From: Antarcticibacterium sp. 1MA-6-2
GTDB lineage: Bacteria; Bacteroidota; Bacteroidia; Flavobacteriales; Flavobacteriaceae
Assembly: GCF_021535135.1 (NCBI RefSeq)
Contig: NZ_CP091036.1
Span: 3,782,001 to 3,846,000, forward strand
Length of the DNA stretch: 64,000 bases
Direction: 5' to 3'
Part shown: piece by piece, positions 56,733-64,000 of the stretch
Numbering within the stretch: position 1 is the stretch's first letter
Layout of the letters: the number at the start of each line of letters is the position of its first letter
Made by a program: the position numbers and the translations under genes
The notes under the pieces: generated by a model
What the model was told of the DNA's origin: nothing
Seen by the model: the letters and a program-made list of their open reading frames with translations, nothing else
Databases searched by the model: none

Positions 56733-58146
56733 ATGTACACGCTATCCAGTAAATTAAAATTATTTTCTATAATTCTTATGGCTGTAGGCGCGATAGGTTT
56801 GGCCATAGGGTTTTTCATCGCACCGTCAACAATTGAAGAAGTAAAGGAAATAGTAGCTTCTCACGAAGCGGGGCACGGTGAAACACATTCTGCTGTTCCT
56901 GGAGAAATTAAAAGTGAAAATGATGCAGAAGACGCCGACGGGCTGGAAGCTGTTCCTTCTGAACATGAAATTCATACCGAGCGCACAGATGAAGCTGAAG
57001 CCCAATTAGGAGCTGAAGGAGATGAACACGGTGCTGAACATTATGAGCATCTTTTACATCAGTTACAAAATAAGCCCTGGGCGGCGCTTTATGTTGCTGC
57101 ATTCTTCTTTTTTATGATTCCTTTGGGGGTACTCGTATTCTATGCTATTCAAATTGCAGCACAGGCTGGATGGTCTCCTGTTCTTTTCAGGGTTATGGAA
57201 GGAATAACATCCTATCTTTTACCAGGAGGTGTAATAATATTTGTGTTGTTGGTTTTATCTGGCCTACATCTTAACCATTTATTCATTTGGATGGATACTG
57301 AAGTAGTGGCACACGATGAAATTATTCAGAATAAATCGGGATACTTAAACGTCCCTTTCTTCCTGATTAGAGCGCTAATCTATATTGGAGGATGGGTTGC
57401 CTTTAGACACTTCCTCGTGAAGAATTCTGTTAGAATGGACGATACAGATCCTAAAGATCTAACTTATTTCAAGAAGAATTTCAAACTGGCAGCAGGATTC
57501 CTTGTTTTCTTTATTGTGACTGAATCTATGATGTCCTGGGACTGGATCATGAGTCTTGACCCGCACTGGTTTAGTACCCTGTTTGGATGGTACGTATTTG
57601 CCAGTATGTTTGTTTCTGGAATTACTATGATCGCTCTTGTAACAATCTACATGAAATCGCTTGGATACTTAACCTTCGTGAACAACAGTCACATTCACGA
57701 TTTGGCAAAATTCATGTTCGGGATAAGCATATTTTGGACTTACCTTTGGTTCTCCCAGTTTATGCTGATATGGTATTCTAATATCCCTGAAGAGGTAACC
57801 TATTTTGTTACACGTATAGAAGATTACGGTTTGTTATTCTGGGGGATGGTAGCAACTAACTTCCTCTTCCCTGTACTACTGCTTATGAACAGTGACTTTA
57901 AGCGTGTTAACTGGTTCGTGGTTATGGCGGGAATTGTTATCCTTCTTGGTCACTACATTAATGTATATGTAATGGTAATGCCTGCCACTGTTGGTGAGCT
58001 CATGGTTTATAGGATTGTCAGAGATAAGTTCTTTAGTTTTCTTTGCCGGATTGTTTATTTTTGTAGTATTCAGTTCTCTTACTAAAGCACCGCTACTGGC
58101 AAAACGAAATCCGTTTATCAGGGAAAGTGAGCATTTTCATTATTAG
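56733..58146 (+). CDS. actF: ActF (NrfD-like membrane subunit) of alternative complex III (one frame lesion)
   Basis: The protein is 470 aa when one base is removed near 57992-58001 (GGTGAGCTCATGG). This joins PATVGESWFIGLSEISSLVF to FAGLFIFVVFSSLTKAPLL; the stop is at 58146. This lesion does not have the RCCGGY pattern. ActF is a shorter NrfD-like protein with ten helices (LYVAAFFFFMIPLGVLVFYA; TESMMSWDWIMSLDPHWFS; LIWYSNIPEEVTYF) and a charged, His-rich segment between helices 1 and 2. It forms the second quinol-side membrane subunit. Confidence 0.88.
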
Positions 58147-58176
58147 AAAAGGATTGTATAAAGTAGAAAATAAAAA

Positions 58177-59319
58177 ATGACAGTATTTTTAATCATTATA
58201 GTTGTAGCCCTTTTTGCGATCACTGTTTGGCAATTGACGAAGATATTTCAGTTATCCAGGGATACTAATTCAATAGACAATTCACAAGTTGCAAGTGATA
58301 AGGATAATAAAATGCAGGGTAACCTTATGCTGGCATTCGGTATTGCGTTTTATGTGTTCATGCTTTATTCTTTCTGGACCTGGAGTGACAGGGCTCTTCC
58401 TGCTGCATCATCAGCTCACGGATTAGAATATGATACCTTACTTTGGATTTCTCTTGCGGTAATCATGGTAGTACAAATCCTAACTCAGGGTTTACTGCAC
58501 TACTTCGCTTTTAAATATCAGGGAAGAAAAGGTAAAAAAGCTTTGTTCTTTGCAGATAACGATAAACTGGAATTCGTTTGGACTATTATTCCTGTAATTG
58601 TACTGGCAGGTCTAATTATTTATGGATTGTTTACCTGGTCAAGTATCATGAACATCGATGATGAGAATACAGATGCTATTGTCATCGAGATTTACGGAAG
58701 ACAATTTGCCTGGGAAGCTCGTTATGCTTATATGGATAATACCCTTGGAAAGGCTAACGTACGATTTATAGAAGGAGCTAACACAATGGGAGTGGATATC
58801 GAAGATCCCTATGCTTATGACGATGTTGTTGCTTCAGAACTTCACCTTCCTGTGGGGCGGCCTGTAATATTTAAATTCAGGTCTCAGGATGTTTTACATT
58901 CGGCTTACTTTCCCCATTTCCGTGCACAAATGAACGTAGTTCCGGGAATGATTACTCAGTTCTCTTTTACTCCAACTGTTACTACCGAGGAGATCAGAGA
59001 GACTGAATATATGAGGGATAAACTGGCCCGGATCAAAGAATTGCGGAACGATAAAAATGAGCAGTTAATTGCTTCAGGAGGGGAGACCCTTTCAGACTAT
59101 GAGCAATTTGATTACTTTTTACTGTGTAACAAGATTTGTGGTACTGCTCACTACAACATGCAAATGAAAGTTGTAGTAGAGACTGAGGCAGAATTTAATG
59201 CCTGGATGGCAGAACAATCCAAGTTTAGCGAAACCATAGATAAAATGCAACAACCAACTATTCCTGTTCCTGCAGAGGGAGATGAGAATAATGAAGATGT
59301 AGCTCAGGTTCAAAATTAA
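58177..59319 (+). CDS. coxB: Cytochrome c oxidase subunit II
   Basis: A 380-aa intact protein with three membrane helices (one extra at the N-terminus, about residues 1-20, then MLAFGIAFYVFMLYSFWTW and FVWTIIPVIVLAGLIIYGLF). The CuA domain carries VLHSAYFPHFRAQMN and LLCNKICGTAHYNMQMKV, with the Cys-x3-Cys, His and Met ligands of CuA. It receives electrons from the ActA/ActE cytochromes. It follows actF by 30 nt, confirming an act-cox supercomplex operon. Confidence 0.94.
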   Translation: MTVFLIIIVVALFAITVWQLTKIFQLSRDTNSIDNSQVASDKDNKMQGNLMLAFGIAFYVFMLYSFWTWSDRALPAASSAHGLEYDTLLWISLAVIMVVQILTQGLLHYFAFKYQGRKGKKALFFADNDKLEFVWTIIPVIVLAGLIIYGLFTWSSIMNIDDENTDAIVIEIYGRQFAWEARYAYMDNTLGKANVRFIEGANTMGVDIEDPYAYDDVVASELHLPVGRPVIFKFRSQDVLHSAYFPHFRAQMNVVPGMITQFSFTPTVTTEEIRETEYMRDKLARIKELRNDKNEQLIASGGETLSDYEQFDYFLLCNKICGTAHYNMQMKVVVETEAEFNAWMAEQSKFSETIDKMQQPTIPVPAEGDENNEDVAQVQN

Positions 59320-59342
59320 TACGAAGAAAAAGATTTAAAGAT

Positions 59343-61163
59343 ATGTCAGCAGTAGGACACACAACAATAGATCACGCACATGATGATCACGGGCATCATC
59401 ATAAACAGACTTTCATAACTAAATATATCTTTAGTACAGACCATAAGATGATTGCCAAGCAATATCTTATCACTGGTCTCTTAATGGGTATTATTGGTAT
59501 TACAATGTCTGTTCTCTTCCGTATGCAGTTAGCCTGGCCGGAAGAGCCATTCTGGATATTTGAAGCACTTCTTGGTAAATGGGCACCCGGTGGCGTTATG
59601 TCCCAGGAAATATACCTTGCTTTAGTTACCATTCACGGTACTATCATGGTATTCTTTGTACTTACTGCAGGTTTAAGTGGTACTTTTAGTAACCTTCTTA
59701 TTCCGCTTCAAATTGGTGCAAGAGATATGGCCTCAGGATTCCTGAACATGGTTTCTTACTGGTTGTTCTTCCTTTCAAGTATAATTATGTTAAGTTCATT
59801 GTTCGTAGAAGCTGGGCCAGCATCTGCAGGATGGACTATTTATCCTCCTCTTAGTGCCTTACCACAAGCTATAGGTGGATCTGGCTTAGGAATGACTCTT
59901 TGGCTGGTTTCAATGGCTATCTTTATTGCCTCTTCCTTAATGGGGTCGCTTAATTATATTGTTACTGTAATTAACTTAAGAACACGAGGAATGTCTATGA
60001 CAAGACTTCCACTTACTATATGGGCCTTCTTTGTAACTGCTATTATTGGAGTTGTGTCTTTCCCTGTTCTTCTTTCTGCGGCTTTAATGCTTATAATGGA
60101 CAGAAGCTTTGGAACCTCTTTCTTCCTGAGTGACATTTATATTCAGGGAGAAGTTCTTGCACATCAGGGAGGATCCCCTGTTTTGTTTGAACACCTTTTC
60201 TGGTTCCTTGGTCACCCGGAGGTTTATATTGTAATTCTTCCGGCGATGGGAATCGTTTCAGAAGTTTTGGCTACCAACTCCCGTAAACCTATCTTTGGTT
60301 ATCGTGCAATGGTTGCTTCTATTCTGGCAATCGCATTTCTTTCAACCATTGTTTGGGGTCACCACATGTTCGTTTCGGGGATGAATCCGTTCCTTGGATC
60401 GGTATTTACATTTACCACTTTATTAATTGCAATACCTTCAGCAGTAAAAGCCTTTAACTGGATCACAACCTTATGGAAAGGTAATCTGCAAATGAACCCC
60501 GGAATGTTATTTTCTATAGGATTCGTTTCAACTTTTATTACCGGAGGTTTAACAGGGATTATTCTTGGTGATAGTACACTTGATATTAACGTTCACGATA
60601 CCTACTTTGTAGTTGCTCACTTCCACCTTGTAATGGGTATCTCTGCGATCTACGGTTTACTGGCTGGTGTATACCACTGGTTCCCTAAAATGTTTGGTAG
60701 AATGATGAATAAAAATATGGGGTATATCCACTTCTGGATTACTTCCATAGGAGCTTATGGTATTTTCTTCCCAATGCACTTTATAGGTATGGCAGGTTTA
60801 CCAAGACGTTACTATACCAATACTACTTTCCCTTACTTTGATGACCTTGCAGATGTGAACGTGCTAATGACTGTGTTCGCAATTATTACAGCTGCTGTTC
60901 AAATAGTGTTTCTGTACAATTTCTTTAGCTCTATTTTCTTCGGAAAAAAAGCAACTCAGAATCCATGGAACTCTACTACATTGGAATGGACTACTCCTGT
61001 AGAGCATATCCACGGCAACTGGCCTGGTGAAATTCCAGCAGTGTACAGGTGGTCATATGATTACAGTAAAACAAATGAGAATGGAGAATATGTGATCCCG
61101 GGACAGGATTTTGTTCCTCAAACGGTACCTCTTCAAAAAGATGAAGAAGAATTGAATCACTAA
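59343..61163 (+). CDS. coxA: Cytochrome c oxidase subunit I
   Basis: A 606-aa intact membrane protein with twelve helices. The catalytic core has FWFLGHPEVYIVILPAMG (CuB His and cross-linked Tyr), VWGHHMFVSGM, and DTYFVVAHFHLVMG (haem a3 and a ligands). It reduces O2 to water and pumps protons. It is the last gene of the act-cox operon and is followed by a terminator. No gene for subunit III was found in the window. Confidence 0.95.
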   Translation: MSAVGHTTIDHAHDDHGHHHKQTFITKYIFSTDHKMIAKQYLITGLLMGIIGITMSVLFRMQLAWPEEPFWIFEALLGKWAPGGVMSQEIYLALVTIHGTIMVFFVLTAGLSGTFSNLLIPLQIGARDMASGFLNMVSYWLFFLSSIIMLSSLFVEAGPASAGWTIYPPLSALPQAIGGSGLGMTLWLVSMAIFIASSLMGSLNYIVTVINLRTRGMSMTRLPLTIWAFFVTAIIGVVSFPVLLSAALMLIMDRSFGTSFFLSDIYIQGEVLAHQGGSPVLFEHLFWFLGHPEVYIVILPAMGIVSEVLATNSRKPIFGYRAMVASILAIAFLSTIVWGHHMFVSGMNPFLGSVFTFTTLLIAIPSAVKAFNWITTLWKGNLQMNPGMLFSIGFVSTFITGGLTGIILGDSTLDINVHDTYFVVAHFHLVMGISAIYGLLAGVYHWFPKMFGRMMNKNMGYIHFWITSIGAYGIFFPMHFIGMAGLPRRYYTNTTFPYFDDLADVNVLMTVFAIITAAVQIVFLYNFFSSIFFGKKATQNPWNSTTLEWTTPVEHIHGNWPGEIPAVYRWSYDYSKTNENGEYVIPGQDFVPQTVPLQKDEEELNH

Positions 61164-61182
61164 GAAAATTTAAATAATACAT

Positions 61183-61220
61183 AAAAGCCTTTTCATTTTT
61201 TGAAAAGGCTTTTTCTTTTT
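61183..61220 (+). terminator. Terminator of the act-cox operon
   Basis: A 13-bp stem (61183-61195 / 61201-61213) around TTTTT, followed by more T. Confidence 0.92.
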
Positions 61221-61338
61221 TATATAAAAAAGCTAATTGTTTCATTTGAATGTTCTACTGCTTAGATACGGAGTTCTTTGCTTTTAATTATCTTTGTTCA
61301 AAGCAAAAAATCCTTTGGTGCTTTACTAAAAGCTTAAT

Positions 61339-62361
61339 ATGAACGACAACCTAGATCCTACAGGCGAAAAATTTTCTTCAGAAGAACTGGATATCGAAAG
61401 AGCTTTACGGCCTCTCTCGTTTGATGATTTTGCCGGGCAGGACCAGGTGCTGGATAATTTAAAGGTTTTTGTTGAAGCGGCTAATCTTCGGGGGGAGGCA
61501 CTGGATCATACTCTTTTTCATGGTCCTCCCGGTTTGGGAAAAACCACTCTTGCACACATTCTGGCTAATGAACTAAATGTAGGTATAAAAATTACCTCAG
61601 GCCCCGTAATAGACAAACCCGGTGACCTTGCAGGTCTTTTAACAAATCTTGAGGAAAGGGACGTTCTTTTTATTGATGAAATTCACAGGCTTAGCCCGGT
61701 TGTAGAGGAATATCTTTATTCTGCAATGGAAGATTATAAGATAGATATAATGATCGAATCGGGTCCTAATGCGCGTACCGTTCAAATTAATCTAAATCCT
61801 TTTACGTTAATAGGAGCAACTACAAGATCAGGGCTACTTACTGCTCCTATGCGGGCGAGATTTGGAATATCCAGCAGGCTTCAATATTATTCAACTGAAT
61901 TACTTTCAACCATTTTGGAGCGAAGTGCAGAAATTTTAAGAGTTCCTATTACTAATGATGCTGCAATAGAAATTGCAGGAAGGAGCAGGGGAACACCAAG
62001 AATTGCTAACGCGTTATTAAGAAGGGTACGTGATTTTGCACAAATTAAAGGAAATGGCAAAATTGATATTGAAATTGCCAGGTTTGGACTTAAAGCTTTA
62101 AATGTAGATGCTCATGGTCTTGACGAAATGGACAACAAAATATTGACTACCATAATAGATAAATTCAAAGGCGGTCCCGTGGGCATTACAACACTTGCTA
62201 TGGCTGTAAGTGAAAATGCCGAAACGATAGAAGAGGTTTACGAGCCATTTCTCATTCAGCAGGGGTTTATTTACAGGACTCCCCGCGGCAGGGAAGTAAC
62301 AGAACTGGCATACAAACATCTGGGCCGGATACGAAATAATATCCAGGGAGGCCTGTTTTAA
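61339..62361 (+). CDS. ruvB: Holliday junction branch migration helicase RuvB
   Basis: A 340-aa AAA+ ATPase with [13 protein letters not shown] at the N-terminus, Walker [11 protein letters not shown], Walker [11 protein letters not shown], sensor [17 protein letters not shown], arginine finger region PMRARFGI and the C-terminal DNA-binding domain (YIGEP-like [16 protein letters not shown]). It drives branch migration with RuvA. Intact, usual length. A TATCTTTG -7 box lies at 61289-61296. Confidence 0.96.
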   Translation: MNDNLDPTGEKFSSEELDIERALRPLSFDDFAGQDQVLDNLKVFVEAANLRGEALDHTLFHGPPGLGKTTLAHILANELNVGIKITSGPVIDKPGDLAGLLTNLEERDVLFIDEIHRLSPVVEEYLYSAMEDYKIDIMIESGPNARTVQINLNPFTLIGATTRSGLLTAPMRARFGISSRLQYYSTELLSTILERSAEILRVPITNDAAIEIAGRSRGTPRIANALLRRVRDFAQIKGNGKIDIEIARFGLKALNVDAHGLDEMDNKILTTIIDKFKGGPVGITTLAMAVSENAETIEEVYEPFLIQQGFIYRTPRGREVTELAYKHLGRIRNNIQGGLF

Positions 62362-62396
62362 ATTTGCTCACCAATCTGGGCAGGAAAAGAGAGAAA

Positions 62397-63735
62397 ATGA
62401 CGAATGATAATATACCTGGATTGTTCCTTCGTGGGAATTCTATCGAAATTCACTAAAGATCCTTGAAAATCCGCTGATTTTTCACCATAAGAAATTCGGA
62501 AAACTGGGCAGTATTTTTCGGTTGAAGATTGGACCGGGAAAATCTGTTATCTTTTCCCGCAATGCTGGTTTTGCCCAGTATGCACTTCAGAAGAATCAAA
62601 AAAACTATATAAAGACTACCATCCAGACCGAGGATATGGCAAAATACCTCGGCAAAGGCCTTCTTACTGCGGAAGGAGAGCACTGGAAAAAACAGCGACG
62701 CCTTATCCAGCCGGGGTTTCATAAAAAACAACTGGTGCATTTGCTCGGGAGTATCAAATCTGCCATAGATGTTGAATTAGAGAAGATAGCCACGGATAAA
62801 GACACGGATATTTTTCCTGTTTTTAACGATCTCGCTTTTCAAACGGTCGTAAAAGCTTTGTTCAGCAGTGCGGTTAACCAGGAAGAAATTAACAGGCTAC
62901 AATACATTACCGAGGCAGCACAAAAAATGCTGGTGCGGGAATTGCGCCAGCCATATCTGGGCTGGTATTTTTCCCTTAGCGGGAAAATTAAGGCGCACAT
63001 GGATCTTACTGATGAAGCCAGGGATATCCTTCAGCGCATTATCAACGAGAGGAGAAAGAGCGGAAAGAGAGAAAATGATCTTCTCGATATGCTTCTTGAG
63101 GCAAAGTACGAGGACGGCAGCAGCATGGAAAACAAGCAGTTATTGGATGAAATTCTCATCCTGTTCACTGCAGGCCACGAAACCACTTCCAATGCTTTAA
63201 CTTTTACTGCTCAGCTTCTTGCGAGGCATCCTAAAGATCAGGAAAAGATTTTTCAGGAAGTGAAAACAGCAGCTGATACTGCCTCCAATCACATGGAATT
63301 CCTTCAGCAATTGGAATACACAAAAATGGTTATTGAGGAAGCAATGAGGTTATATCCTCCTGCTTATTTTATAGATCGGGTGAACCTTGAAGATGATGAA
63401 TTTGAAGGAATTAAGGTGCCTAAGCGAACTCTTCCCTTCTTTTTTCTATGTACGAAATCCACAGGAGTGAAGAATACTGGGAAGACCCTGAAGCTTTTCT
63501 TCCCGCACGATTTGAAGACCCAAAAAAGCATTCTTCTTATTATTTTCCTTTTGGAGCCGGACCGCGGATGTGCATTGGCAATAATTTTGCTATGTATGAA
63601 ATGATAATGGCAGTGGCAGAACTGGTTAGGAAATATAAGATATCTTCAGATTCTACTCCAATACAAATCCTCCCCCTTATTACTTTAAAACCGAAACAGG
63701 CAATCCTCAAATTTGATTTGCGCAACCGTGAATAG
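62397..63735 (+). CDS. Cytochrome P450 (two frame lesions)
   Basis: Starting at ATG 62397 (MTNDNIPG), two missing bases must be assumed, near 62420-62430 and in the T-rich stretch 63438-63448; 446 aa result, a normal P450 length. The I-helix ([12 protein letters not shown]), ExxR ([12 protein letters not shown]) and haem loop [13 protein letters not shown] with the Cys ligand are all present. Neither break has the RCCGGY pattern; both look like short-homopolymer errors. Substrate is unknown; redox partners are not nearby. Confidence 0.88.
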
Positions 63736-64000
63736 CACAGCTGCAAAATATACTGCAATGATTAAGGCTGAAGCTAAACGTCTCGGTTTCATGTCCTGTG
63801 GGATATCCCATGCTGAATTTCTTGAGCAGGAGGCTCCGCGGCTGGAGTCCTGGCTCAACACGAATATGCACGGGGAAATGAGGTATATGGAAAATCATTT
63901 TGATAAGCGGCTGGATCCCACAAAATTGGTGGAAGGTTCCAAAAGTGTTATTTCGCTTTTGCTGAATTATTATCCGAAGGAGGCTCAAAATATTCAATCT
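63728..64000 (+). CDS. queG: Epoxyqueuosine reductase QueG, N-terminal part
   Basis: The frame is open from GTG 63728 to the window edge (91 codons). [20 protein letters not shown] and [11 protein letters not shown] are the QueG N-terminal signature. QueG reduces epoxyqueuosine to queuosine in tRNA using cobalamin and Fe-S clusters. The GTG overlaps the P450 stop by 8 nt; an ATG at 63758 is an alternative start. Confidence 0.88.
   Translation, partial: MNSTAAKYTAMIKAEAKRLGFMSCGISHAEFLEQEAPRLESWLNTNMHGEMRYMENHFDKRLDPTKLVEGSKSVISLLLNYYPKEAQNIQS

Noticed and set aside
1..64000. CRISPR array, insertion sequence, prophage or replication origin
   Set aside because: I saw no regularly spaced repeats, transposase, phage gene or DnaA-box cluster.

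Overview
The window reads as a chromosome segment of a low-GC, facultatively denitrifying member of the Bacteroidota, most likely a marine-type Flavobacteriia (Gramella/Salegentibacter-like). Evidence: a fused ccoN-ccoO oxidase, an alternative complex III (act) cluster next to coxB-coxA, DUF2723 and SPOR proteins, rimP-nusA-infB, and Bacteroidota promoters (TAnnTTTG).

Layout. 1-6.3 kb: DUF2723 membrane protein (cut by the window edge), tRNA-Gln with duplicated 3' ends, DUF488 protein, ClC channel, an orphan domain resembling the C-terminus of type ISP R-M enzymes. 6.3-37.2 kb: a microaerobic/denitrification block. It holds hemN, a DUF438 hemerythrin-PAS protein, an unknown 600-aa protein, truncated haemoglobin, a Crp-type regulator, thioredoxin, a CoA-transferase, two YceI proteins and a porin, the cbb3 oxidase genes (ccoS, NO, Q, P, G, H and a SafE-like gene; ccoI is separate), nirK with a fused cytochrome c, nirV-like and SCO genes, two regulators, norB with a partner membrane protein, ric and a Usp. 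37-43.7 kb: a histidine kinase and a REC-Crp fusion, then small genes. 43.7-48.4 kb: rimP-nusA-infB. 49-61.2 kb: actABCDEF-coxB-coxA. 61.3-64 kb: ruvB, a cytochrome P450, start of queG.

Two window-wide patterns stand out. (1) Ten promoters carry an FNR/Crp palindrome TGAY-N4-RTCA exactly 23 nt upstream of a TAnnTTTG-like -7 box. They drive hemN, DUF438, the unknown 600-aa gene, the membrane-protein/globin pair, yceI-porin, cco, nirK, ccoI, ric-norB and usp, so this is one regulon. nirK gives NO, quinol NorB gives N2O; no nosZ is present here.

(2) About 17 genes are broken by small indels, and almost all breaks lie where conserved protein sequence predicts RCCGGY (ACCGGT, GCCGGC, ACCGGC, GCCGGT). 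I found no intact RCCGGY, although about a hundred other CCGG sites read normally. At the predicted sites the sequence shows CTAG/CTTAG/CCTAG/CTTAAG-like strings. The best explanation is a base modification at RCCGGY that corrupted the sequencing consensus. The genes are therefore annotated as full length with sequence lesions, not as pseudogenes.
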